DNA of 64,000 bases from the NCBI GenBank assembly GCA_019359045.1, contig JAHHIA010000004.1, positions 248,001 through 312,000 on the forward strand. Reading direction: 5' to 3'. The position numbers and the translations under genes are program-made. Positions 8,339 through 16,117 of the stretch are shown here, piece after piece. The DNA comes from Scytolyngbya sp. HA4215-MV1. Its GTDB lineage: Bacteria > Cyanobacteriota > Cyanobacteriia > Leptolyngbyales > Leptolyngbyaceae. The notes under the pieces were generated by a model, which searched no databases, was not told where the DNA came from, and worked only from the letters and a program-made list of their open reading frames with translations. Within the stretch, counting starts at the first letter, position 1. Each line of letters opens with the position of its first letter.

Positions 8339-8952
8339 TTGTCTCCCGTATTTTTCAAGAAATCAGCAGTTTGACCTTGCAATCCATTCAGTCCATTTCT
8401 AAAGATGAGCCATCGAAGCATTGCCCAGGCATGAAACGTTCGATTGTTCTGACATTCACGCGTTGCTATGCCAAATCATTCGTAGGGGCATCATTCTCTC
8501 CATGCCAAAGAGAATCACTCCATCTCGTCAGTGCCTAGTCATAATCTTGCTTCGATCGCGCGGAAAGCAACGTGTTTTTTGGGTGGCTATCTTTTAACTC
8601 TAGTGCTTATCAACGATTGGCTGGTCTGCCAGAGGGAGAGAGTAGGGATAGACCAGAAGGAGGATCTGAAATAACTTTCGGTGTTTGTCCGTTTTCTCAT
8701 ACAGAAGAATGATGGCTTGCAACCAATTCTGATCTAAGGTTAAGAGCGGCCTCGACCGATCGTCAGTCAAACGAGTGTTGCTGAAAAGCAGGCTGATTGG
8801 GAACGAAGTTTCAAATCATTCAGCATCACTTTCATGCTGTTGTTGAGCAACGCCGTCAAACGGGCAGTCAATTGGAAAGACCGAATTGCTGGTTTAATTG
8901 CTAACTGCCAATCTGCAACTGCCAATCGTTTAACCATTGGAAAAAATAACCT
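8339..8952. other. Intergenic region with one MITE-like repeat
   Basis: Divergent promoter space between the repeat-rich protein and the NADH dehydrogenase gene. No gene is seen. A TTGCTGAA-family element lies at 8776-8861. Confidence 0.55.
8776..8861. repeat. MITE-like repeat, TTGCTGAA family, copy 2
   Basis: It begins GTGTTGCTGAAAAGCAGGCT and ends TTGTTGAGCAACGCCGTCAA. It is nearly identical to the copy at 4534-4618 and in the same orientation. Confidence 0.75.
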
Positions 8953-10374
8953 ATGGCAACTCCCATTTACCAAACGATCATTCTTGGTGGCGGTTTTACT
9001 GGGCTGTTTACGGCGCTCCATCTCAGCCATCAGCACTACCCTCGCTCCGTCATTTTGATTGATCAGAACGATCGCTTTTGCTTTAAACCACTGCTCTATG
9101 AATATTTCAGTGGCGAGATGGATATGGCACAGGTGGTGCCTCAGTATGAGGAACTGTTACAACAGAGCGGTGTCATTTTTGTCCAAGGCAGTGTCCAGTC
9201 GATCGATTTGACACAACAGCAGGTGCAGTTGGTTAGCGGAGATCACTATAGTTATAGCCATCTGGTTCTGGCGTTGGGCAGTGTTACCGGGTATTTTGGC
9301 GTCGAAGGTGCAAAGGAGAATGCGCTGTCATTTCGGACAGAGGCGGACGCGATCGTCCTAGATCGTCGTCTAAGAGATTGCCTCCAGCAAGCCATCCATT
9401 TGCCTGATTTAGAGGAGCGTCGTCCGTTGCTGACGGTAGTGGTCGTGGGCGGGGGACCGTCTGGGGTCGAGATGGCAGCAACCCTGGCTGACTTTGTGCC
9501 TCAGTGGTATGCGGCAATGGGCGGTCGGGCGGAAGAGGTGCGAGTTGTACTGATGAACCATGGGCAACTGCTGGAAGGTGATGTCAACCACCAGCTTCGG
9601 ACAGCAGCAGAGCAAGCGTTGCAAGAACGAGCCGTGCCTGTAGAGGTGATGATTGGTGCCAAAGTCACTGCTGTTCATCCCGATCGTGTGGCGTATCAGC
9701 GCAACGACCAAGCAGAAATTCTGAAAGCTGGCACGATCATTTGGACCGCCGGTATCATGCCGCATCCATTAATTCGATCGCTGCCGATTGCAGACGAGGA
9801 GCGAGATCACCAGGGACGGTTGAGTGTTACACCAACGCTGCAATTGCCCAGCTTTCCGGAAGTCTTTGCGGGGGGAGATTGCGTAGTCGATTCACAACCA
9901 GAATCCGAGCAGGAGGACGACGCTGAGCCAGCAGAACACCAATCGGCTCAACCCAAGCCAGCACAACCCAAACCTTTACCACCGACGGCTCAGGTCGCTT
10001 ATCAACAGGGATCTGCGATCGCCCATAATTTAAACGCCTTAGCCTTGGGCTATACCCTGAAGCCCGTCAGAGTAAAGCTACGCGGCACGCTACTGAAACT
10101 GGGGTTGAATAACAGTGCTGCCAATCTCTTCAATACGATCGAGGTGACGGGTGAAGCGGGTCATCTCATTCGCCAGGGAACCTATCTAGAGTTATTGCCC
10201 ACCCCCATTCATAACTTTAAAGCAACCACAGAATGGCTGAAGGATGAGGTGATTGAACGCTACCACCCTAATAGTCTGAAGCAGGTTGTTAAAGCGGCTG
10301 GCGTGGTAGGCGGCGTAGTGCTAGGAGCCGAAATTGCTCGACGAATAGCCCGATCTTTATCAGACGATCGCTAG
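8953..10374 (+). CDS. Type II NADH dehydrogenase (NDH-2)
   Basis: A 473-residue single-subunit flavoprotein of the NDH-2 family, which passes electrons from NAD(P)H to quinone at the membrane without pumping protons. It shows the FAD fold IILGGGFTGLFTA at residues 8-20, the family motif FKPLLYEYFSG, a second dinucleotide fold VVVVGGGPSGVEMAATLADF, IWTAGIMPHP, and FAGGDCV. After FAGGDCV there is an unusual Gln/Pro/Glu-rich insert (about residues 312-343), then the quinone-binding AQVAYQQG segment. A C-terminal hydrophobic helix (VVKAAGVVGGVVLGAEIARR) may help membrane attachment. A strong hairpin follows the gene. Confidence 0.88.
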   Translation: MATPIYQTIILGGGFTGLFTALHLSHQHYPRSVILIDQNDRFCFKPLLYEYFSGEMDMAQVVPQYEELLQQSGVIFVQGSVQSIDLTQQQVQLVSGDHYSYSHLVLALGSVTGYFGVEGAKENALSFRTEADAIVLDRRLRDCLQQAIHLPDLEERRPLLTVVVVGGGPSGVEMAATLADFVPQWYAAMGGRAEEVRVVLMNHGQLLEGDVNHQLRTAAEQALQERAVPVEVMIGAKVTAVHPDRVAYQRNDQAEILKAGTIIWTAGIMPHPLIRSLPIADEERDHQGRLSVTPTLQLPSFPEVFAGGDCVVDSQPESEQEDDAEPAEHQSAQPKPAQPKPLPPTAQVAYQQGSAIAHNLNALALGYTLKPVRVKLRGTLLKLGLNNSAANLFNTIEVTGEAGHLIRQGTYLELLPTPIHNFKATTEWLKDEVIERYHPNSLKQVVKAAGVVGGVVLGAEIARRIARSLSDDR

Positions 10375-10396
10375 AATCTGTAGACATCTGTCTTAA

Positions 10397-10420
10397 GTAT
10401 CTATCTAAAGAGATAGATAC
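10397..10420 (+). terminator. Stem-loop after the NDH-2 gene
   Basis: Perfect 10-base arms GTATCTATCT and AGATAGATAC enclose AAAG, 22 bases after the stop codon. The stem is AT-rich and the tail (CTTTC) is poor in T, so termination is probable but not certain. Confidence 0.5.
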
Positions 10421-10457
10421 CTTTCAATCGGGTTTCATTATTCTAATCAATCAGAGC

Positions 10458-10553
10458 TTATACCAATTCTCTAAAGTCTGGTTACAAACTCTCGTAGGGG
10501 CGTACACCCCTACAGACGGTCATCTGTAGCGCTATCTTTTGGAACTGGTATTA
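10458..10553. repeat. MITE-like element with TATACCAATTC ends
   Basis: TTATACCAATTCTCTAAAG at the left and CTTTTGGAACTGGTATTA at the right are imperfect terminal inverted repeats, with an internal GTAGGGG-CCCCTAC hairpin (10494-10513). The TA at both edges suits a TA-target-site element of Tc1/IS630 type. About 95 bases, non-coding. Confidence 0.6.
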
Positions 10554-10609
10554 CTATTCTAACTAACGAAAATCACTCGCCTTTGCGATCAAATTAATAC
10601 AAGTAAAAA

Positions 10610-11104
10610 ATGTCTTCTCTATCGCTCAATCCTCAGGGGCTTCCTTACCCTGATCCCATTCATCCCATCATGGTTCATTTTGTCATTGCGATGGTGTTTT
10701 TTGCGTTTGTCTGTGATGTGCTGGGCTACTTGACTCACAGACCACGTTTGTTTGAAGTAAGTTTTTGGAATTTAATGGTCGCTACAATTTCTATCTTTCT
10801 GGCAGTACTTTTTGGTCAGTTTGAAGCAGGTTTAGCACAGCCCTATGCCGCTGCTCAATCAACTCTCAGTTTCCACACAATCGTAGGCTGGTTATTGGCA
10901 GCATTGGTTGTCGGAATGACGGCTTGGCGTTTTGCGATGCGTCATCAAAATCCCTTAAAACTTTCTCCTGCTTATTTAGGCGTAAGCACTTTTTTGAGTT
11001 GTCTGGTGTTCTTTCAAATGATGTTAGGTAGTCAATTAGTTTGGGTGTATGGATTGCATGTAGAAGCGGTGGTAGAAGCCACTAGACAGGGAATTTTGAA
11101 ATGA
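10610..11104 (+). CDS. DUF2231 family membrane protein
   Basis: A 164-residue protein with four hydrophobic segments. HPIMVHFVIAMVFFAF at residues 19-34 is the family's hallmark first helix, with conserved His residues; FHTIVGWLLAALVVGMTAW is the third. DUF2231 proteins are often next to respiratory oxidase and haem genes in cyanobacteria; their biochemical role is unknown, although the conserved histidines suggest haem or metal contact (inference). The stop codon overlaps the next gene's ATG (ATGA), so the two are translationally coupled. It is the first gene of the oxidase locus. Confidence 0.85.
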   Translation: MSSLSLNPQGLPYPDPIHPIMVHFVIAMVFFAFVCDVLGYLTHRPRLFEVSFWNLMVATISIFLAVLFGQFEAGLAQPYAAAQSTLSFHTIVGWLLAALVVGMTAWRFAMRHQNPLKLSPAYLGVSTFLSCLVFFQMMLGSQLVWVYGLHVEAVVEATRQGILK

Positions 11105-11721
11105 TTGTCTTACTCATCGATTTACCCGGATTGCAACTGGGTGAGAATGAGTTGCCCTACTCGATTCCCATCCATCCTCAGTTTGTTCATTTGACATTGG
11201 GATTAGTCATCATTGCGATTGCCTTCGACCTGGCTGGAACGCTCTTTCCCCTGGGAAGACCTCTATTCAAATTTCTGACACTGCCGGCAATTCGGGCTGG
11301 CTTTTATGAAGTCGGTTGGTACAATCTTTTAGCAGCGACGATCGTTACTTTTTTTACCGTTACTGCTGGCTTTTTCGAGCTGATGTTAGCGACTCCTCCC
11401 ACCGATCGGGTCAGCGTTTGGGGGTTAGATGCCAACTCAACGATGCTACTGCATGGGTTGGGAGGCATTTTGCTATTAGCAGTGATTGTAGGAATGACAG
11501 TATGGCGAGGATTTCAACGCTATCGCTGGCGTAAAGACTGCTCCAGAGAAGTGCAGTGGAGTTACTTACTGCTTGGGATGGTTCTGTTAGGGGCGCTGTA
11601 CCTACATGGGACGCTAGGAGCACAGCTAGGCAATGAGTTTGGTATTCATAACACCGCAGTTCATTTATTGAGACAGGGAAAAAATCCCAACATTGTATTG
11701 GCAGGACATTCGCAAGAATAG
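11101..11721 (+). CDS. DUF2231 family membrane protein, second copy
   Basis: A 206-residue membrane protein sharing the HPQFVHLTLGLVIIAIAFDL first helix with its upstream neighbour, and four predicted membrane segments. A longer loop between the first and second segments holds LFPLGRPLFKFLTLPAIRAG. It starts in the ATGA overlap with the previous gene, so the pair is probably made in fixed proportion. The pair precedes oxidase genes, as in other cyanobacterial alternative-oxidase loci. Confidence 0.85.
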   Translation: MIVLLIDLPGLQLGENELPYSIPIHPQFVHLTLGLVIIAIAFDLAGTLFPLGRPLFKFLTLPAIRAGFYEVGWYNLLAATIVTFFTVTAGFFELMLATPPTDRVSVWGLDANSTMLLHGLGGILLLAVIVGMTVWRGFQRYRWRKDCSREVQWSYLLLGMVLLGALYLHGTLGAQLGNEFGIHNTAVHLLRQGKNPNIVLAGHSQE

Positions 11722-11763
11722 TTCAAAAGGACTGTATTAACATTTAGCCCGCTAAGGCGTGAA

Positions 11764-12015
11764 ATGATCAATTTTAACCACTTCCTTGCTGATGATCCCT
11801 TACCTGCTCCCACAACGGGGCACTCCCCTATCCACGTTACGCCTGATCCCTTAATTGATCACGGTGGGCAGCTCACCATTTATATTGGCACTGCCCTGCT
11901 CATTTTGGGTTTGGCAGCGACCGTTGGATTTTTTAGTCGTCGGGTTGAACATGCTCTGATTACTGCATTTGTCCTTAGTCTATGCCTAGGCGTCTTTTTT
12001 GCTTTGACCCGGTGA
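11764..12015 (+). CDS. Small two-helix membrane protein of the oxidase locus
   Basis: An 83-residue protein with a His-rich N-terminal tail (TTGHSPIHVTPDPLIDHGG) and two hydrophobic segments (LTIYIGTALLILGLAATVGFF and ITAFVLSLCLGVFFAL). I know no named family. Its position between DUF2231 and subunit II genes suggests an accessory role in the same membrane complex. It begins 42 bases after the second DUF2231 gene. Confidence 0.65.
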   Translation: MINFNHFLADDPLPAPTTGHSPIHVTPDPLIDHGGQLTIYIGTALLILGLAATVGFFSRRVEHALITAFVLSLCLGVFFALTR

Positions 12016-12170
12016 ACCTACAATATTCCCTGGCTCCCGTGTTTCAGATTGATGAATTCTGGCATTGGGAAATCTCTCTCTCCGAGTAGAGGGATAATTG
12101 ACGGCTTTCTCCTACAATCTATCCGAACTGAAGTCGATCGCGCTGTCAGCCAACATCGTACTGATATGAA

Positions 12171-12488
12171 ATGTTAAAGGTTCTCGAATATTGTCTACTG
12201 GTTATTCTGATTGCTGGGGCTGTTGTCATCAGTCATTGGATGGGTCAGCAAGCCTATACCTGGATGCCGCCCCAAGCAACCGCAGAAGCGCAGCGAGTAG
12301 ATCACTTATTTAGCTTTTTGGTTGCAGTGGGTACGTTTATTTTTCTGGGCATGGTGGGCATGATGCTTTACTCTGCCCTGTTTTTTCGAGCTAAACCGGA
12401 TGATTACAGTGAAGGGCATCCCGCTAGAGGCAGTGCCAAATTGGAATGCGATCGGTTGAATCAGTGGCAAACTCAAACTCTGCTTTGA
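12171..12488 (+). CDS. Truncated cytochrome c oxidase subunit II (CtaC-like)
   Basis: A 105-residue frame that matches the start of alternative-oxidase subunit II: VVISHWMGQQAYTWMPPQAT, VDHLFSFLVAVGTFIFLG and MMLYSALFFRA cover the signal-anchor and first transmembrane hairpin. After GSAKLE the family sequence would continue with the second membrane helix and the periplasmic cupredoxin domain; here it becomes CDRLNQWQTQTLL and stops. A full subunit II has about 300 residues, so the electron-entry domain is lost. The next gene starts 16 bases later. Probably a deletion product and non-functional as subunit II. Confidence 0.8.
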   Translation: MLKVLEYCLLVILIAGAVVISHWMGQQAYTWMPPQATAEAQRVDHLFSFLVAVGTFIFLGMVGMMLYSALFFRAKPDDYSEGHPARGSAKLECDRLNQWQTQTLL

Positions 12489-12504
12489 GGCAGGAGGGCG
12501 ACTC

Positions 12505-13863
12505 ATGACCGATTCTGCGATCGTTTCTGACCCCATAAACAGCCCCAAATCAACTCAAACAGAGGCGATCGTCTGGCAAGACTATTGTCGCTTTAGCACC
12601 GATCACAAAGTGATTGGGGTGCAATATATCCTCACAACCTTCATCTTTTTTCTGATCGGTGGATTGCTCGCGATGTTGGTACGGGCAGAATTGATGACGC
12701 CTGAGCTAAATCTAGTCGATCGTCCCCTTTACAAGGCGCTCTTCACCTTGCATGGAACCGTGATGATCTTCCTGTGGATTATTCCGTTTAATGCAGGGTT
12801 GTCGAACTACCTGGTGCCTTTGATGATTGGGGCGCGAGATATGGCATTTCCGTTGCTCAATGCCATTTCGTTTTGGCTGATTCCTCCCGCTGGAATTTTG
12901 CTGATCTTCAGTTTTTTGTTGCCCAATGGTCCGGCTCAGGCGGGTTGGTGGTCTTACCCACCCGTAAGTTTACAAGCCCCGTCTGGTCAACTGATTTGGA
13001 TTATCAGTTTAATTTTGTTGGGCATTTCTTCCATTTTGGGTGCCGTCAATTTTGTCACAACGATCGTCTGGTTGCGAGCACCGGGGATGACTTTTTTTCG
13101 GATGCCAGTTTTTGTCTGGTCGGTTCTCAGTATCCAACTCTTGCAACTGATTAACCTGCCATCGCTCACCGGAGCATTGATTTTGCTGATGTTCGACGTT
13201 GCCTTTGGCACCAGCATCTTCAACCCTGCTTCACAGGGCGATCCCGTATTTTACCAGCATTTGTTTTGGTTCTATTCCCATCCCGCCGTTTACATTATGG
13301 CGCTGCCTGCCTTTGGCATTTTTGCCGAGGTTTTGCCTGCCTTTTCTCGCAATCCGCTGTTTGGATATCGCTCTTTGGCGATCGCCTCTTTAGGCATCGC
13401 TGTGGTCAGCATTTTTGTCTGGGTGCACCATATGTTTGCTGGTGCCACGCCCGATTGGATGCTGATTACCTTCGCGATCACTTCTATGTTGGTTGCCGTA
13501 CCGACCGGGGTAAAAGCTTTTGGTTGGACTGCCACAATTTGGCGAGGTAAGTTGCATTTAGATACGCCGATGCTGTTTGCAGTGGCAGGAGCTGCCATGT
13601 TTATTTTTGGTGGCATTACAGGAGTGATGTTGGCTGCCAACTCCTTTGATTTACATGTCAATAACACTACTTTTTACATTTTGACGGACTTTCATGGATT
13701 GCATGTACTGAGTGGTGTGATCTTACAAGTGATTATGCTAGTGCGATCGTTCACTCCCAATCCCTACAACCACGGACATTTTGGCGTCAGTTCAACCACC
13801 TTATTCTGGCACTTTGTCGATGGTATCTGGGTGATCCTGTTTTCATTACTCTATATCTGGTAA
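12505..13863 (+). CDS. Haem-copper oxidase subunit I / subunit III chimera
   Basis: A 452-residue frame. Residues 1-385 are subunit I: haem-ligand helix II (TLHGTVMIFLW, His83), WFYSHPAVY (His259 and cross-link Tyr263), VHHMFAG (His308-His309) and VPTGVKAFGW (K-channel Lys337), ending GVMLAANSFDLHV. From about residue 386 it reads NNTTFYILTDFHGLHVLSG and closes FWHFVDGIWVILFSLLYIW, which are the last two helices of subunit III. Helices IX-XII of subunit I, including the helix-X HxH haem ligands, and the first part of subunit III are absent. Such a protein should not bind the haems normally. AGGAGG precedes the ATG. An internal deletion across ctaD-ctaE, or a mis-assembly, explains it. Confidence 0.85.
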   Translation: MTDSAIVSDPINSPKSTQTEAIVWQDYCRFSTDHKVIGVQYILTTFIFFLIGGLLAMLVRAELMTPELNLVDRPLYKALFTLHGTVMIFLWIIPFNAGLSNYLVPLMIGARDMAFPLLNAISFWLIPPAGILLIFSFLLPNGPAQAGWWSYPPVSLQAPSGQLIWIISLILLGISSILGAVNFVTTIVWLRAPGMTFFRMPVFVWSVLSIQLLQLINLPSLTGALILLMFDVAFGTSIFNPASQGDPVFYQHLFWFYSHPAVYIMALPAFGIFAEVLPAFSRNPLFGYRSLAIASLGIAVVSIFVWVHHMFAGATPDWMLITFAITSMLVAVPTGVKAFGWTATIWRGKLHLDTPMLFAVAGAAMFIFGGITGVMLAANSFDLHVNNTTFYILTDFHGLHVLSGVILQVIMLVRSFTPNPYNHGHFGVSSTTLFWHFVDGIWVILFSLLYIW

Positions 13864-13868
13864 AGAAG

Positions 13869-14795
13869 ATGGCGACTGGGTCTTCACACAAAACAATCTT
13901 TGCTGCCATTGCCGCTAATTTGGCGATCGCGATTACCAAATTCATTGCGGCTTCCATCACTGGCAGTTCAGCGATGCTTTCCGAAGGCATTCATTCCATC
14001 GTAGATACGGGAAATGAATTCGTGTTGCTCTATGGCATTCAAAGGAGCCAGCGTCCTCCTGATGAGAACCATCCCTTTGGGCATGGGCAAGAACTTTATT
14101 TTTGGACTCTAGTCGTTGCGATTTTAATTTTTTCTATCGGAGGGGGCATGTCTTTCTACGAAGGCATCATTCATCTCACTCACCCCCATCCGATGGAAAA
14201 TCCAGCCTGGAACTATGCTGTATTGGGATTTGCCATGGTGCTTGAAGGATTTTCCTGGACGGTGGCACTGAAGGAATTTTTGCCTTCAGTGGGAAACCGC
14301 AGCCTCTGGCAAGCGATTCACGCCAGCAAAGACCCAACCATCTTTACCGTGTTGTTTGAGGATTCGGCTGCTCTGTTGGGCTTGCTGGTGGCATTTCTAG
14401 GGGTGCTATTCGGAAACCTGCTGCATAATCCTTATCTGGATGGGATTGCTTCAGTTGTGATTGGTCTGATTTTGGCAATTGTTGCTGTGATTTTGGCACG
14501 TGAAAGCAGAGGATTATTGGTCGGTGAAGGGGTGGATACGGCAACGGTCAAACAATTGAGATCGCTGGTTCTGGCAGATTCTACGGTCTCTGGAGTCTTA
14601 CAACTGCTGACTCTTCATTTCGGACCCCACGAAGTGCTATTGAATATTGAAATCCAATTCCATCGCAATTTGTCTGCTGAGGAAGTTGCCCAGGCAATCG
14701 ATCGGTTGGAATCCACAATCCGTAGGCATCATCCCGATATTCGTAACATCTTCGTTGAGGCGAAGTCGTTAACAGGTCGTAAGAATCCCCCCTGA
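13869..14795 (+). CDS. Cation diffusion facilitator (CDF) family transporter
   Basis: A 308-residue protein with the CDF membrane domain: AAIAANLAIAITKFIAASITGSSAMLSEGIHSIVDTGNE includes the helix-II His and Asp that coordinate the metal (SEGIHSIVDTGNE), and a second metal helix follows further on. The cytoplasmic domain (TLHFGPHEVLLNIEIQFH) completes it. CDF proteins exchange Zn, Fe, Co or Mn for protons to expel metal from the cytoplasm. It starts five bases after the oxidase chimera stop, so it is likely in the same transcript. Confidence 0.88.
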   Translation: MATGSSHKTIFAAIAANLAIAITKFIAASITGSSAMLSEGIHSIVDTGNEFVLLYGIQRSQRPPDENHPFGHGQELYFWTLVVAILIFSIGGGMSFYEGIIHLTHPHPMENPAWNYAVLGFAMVLEGFSWTVALKEFLPSVGNRSLWQAIHASKDPTIFTVLFEDSAALLGLLVAFLGVLFGNLLHNPYLDGIASVVIGLILAIVAVILARESRGLLVGEGVDTATVKQLRSLVLADSTVSGVLQLLTLHFGPHEVLLNIEIQFHRNLSAEEVAQAIDRLESTIRRHHPDIRNIFVEAKSLTGRKNPP

Positions 14796-14929
14796 TATTG
14801 CCCCCGATTCTCCCCCAAGGTTGGGGCAATGGCAGCAGAAAGGCGCTACCGTATGAACAAATTCTGCCCATGGAATAGTCGAGCTATCGTAATTGACAAC
14901 TCAAATCTTTAGGAGAAAAATCAGATCTT

Positions 14930-16000
14930 ATGCAGAAAGACAGCGAGGAAGAGGCTCCACCCCCTAAAGATAAAAGTAGCCTGTGGCATCATTTGACTCA
15001 CGGTGCCCCGCTGGCGGTGATGCTGGCAATGATTCTGTATATTCTCTACCAGTTATTACCTGTACTGAAACTGATTGCCGTTGCCATATTGCTCGCAGTC
15101 ATTTTAAGAACCCTGCTGCGATGGCTACAAAAGTTGGTAAAGCAACGTTGGATCGCTGTCCTGATTCTAGTTGGCTTGATCGGCGGATTTGGCGTTTTCA
15201 TGATCACGTTTATCTTCCCTAATCTGCTCCAGGAAACTCAACAGTTGTTGGTGGCTTTTCCAGGTTATCTCAATTCGTTAATCAATCTCTCTGTCAGGCT
15301 GCATAGTAGGTTTAGCTTTGTGCCTGATCTTTCTCAAGGTTTAGCGCAGTTTCGGAATTTTACTGATCAGTTCTTGTTGTCATTTCCACTGTTGATCCGG
15401 CAAACGTTTGGAGCGACGATCGAATTGGTTGCAATGGTGATCCTCGCACTCTATATGGCATATGACCCAGCTAGTTTAATTTCTGGTATTTTCCGTTTAG
15501 TCCCACGTCGGCATCATCAACGATTTAACCGATTGCTTAAAGCAACGGGAGTGAGATTACGCGGTTGGATCTTTGGCACAGGCATTGCCATGCTGTTTTT
15601 AGGAGTCGGCACCACGATCGGACTGTGGGCCTTGGGCATTCCGCTGGCACTCTCGTTTGGTGTGATTGCCGGTCTGCTCGAAGTCATTCCTTACTTTGGC
15701 TCGATCGCGGGAACCTTTTTGCCCGCGATCGTAGCGCTGACTCTTTCGCCATTGAAATTTCTATTGGTTTTGGTCTTGTTTTTGATATTAAATCAGATCG
15801 ATGCTCATCTGGTACAACCTTTAGTCATGGGTCAGCAGGTCAATCTACACCCAGTGGTGGTGCTTCTGACCTTTTTGGTGATGGGTAAATTGTTAGGGTT
15901 TATTGGTCTGCTTTTGGCGGTTCCTGCTGCTGCGGTACTCGTTACCCTAACTGATGAATTCGTTCCGAAAGGCATTCCCGCCGACGTAACTCCTGATTAG
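14930..16000 (+). CDS. AI-2E family (PF01594) permease
   Basis: A 356-residue membrane protein. The layout (paired N-terminal helices, a soluble loop LLQETQQLLVAFPGYLNSL with amphipathic helices, then helices around IELVAMVILALYMAYDP, GVIAGLLEVIPYFGSIAG and LNQIDAHLVQPLVMGQQVNLHPVVVLLTFLVMG) is that of the AI-2E/TqsA/PerM-type family. Known members export AI-2 or act as Na+/H+ antiporters; the family does not allow a substrate call. The N-terminal tail is unusually acidic and Pro-rich (EEEAPPPKDK). AGGAG precedes the ATG. Confidence 0.85.
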   Translation: MQKDSEEEAPPPKDKSSLWHHLTHGAPLAVMLAMILYILYQLLPVLKLIAVAILLAVILRTLLRWLQKLVKQRWIAVLILVGLIGGFGVFMITFIFPNLLQETQQLLVAFPGYLNSLINLSVRLHSRFSFVPDLSQGLAQFRNFTDQFLLSFPLLIRQTFGATIELVAMVILALYMAYDPASLISGIFRLVPRRHHQRFNRLLKATGVRLRGWIFGTGIAMLFLGVGTTIGLWALGIPLALSFGVIAGLLEVIPYFGSIAGTFLPAIVALTLSPLKFLLVLVLFLILNQIDAHLVQPLVMGQQVNLHPVVVLLTFLVMGKLLGFIGLLLAVPAAAVLVTLTDEFVPKGIPADVTPD

Positions 16001-16117
16001 GGCATTCCCTCAAGCGTTGGGGACGATCGATAGTTGGTGAGCAATCCCGAAACGCCAAAAGACATTGCCTGGGTCGATATAACCTTGTATTCGGATTTTG
16101 CCAAAGGTTGTTAGACA

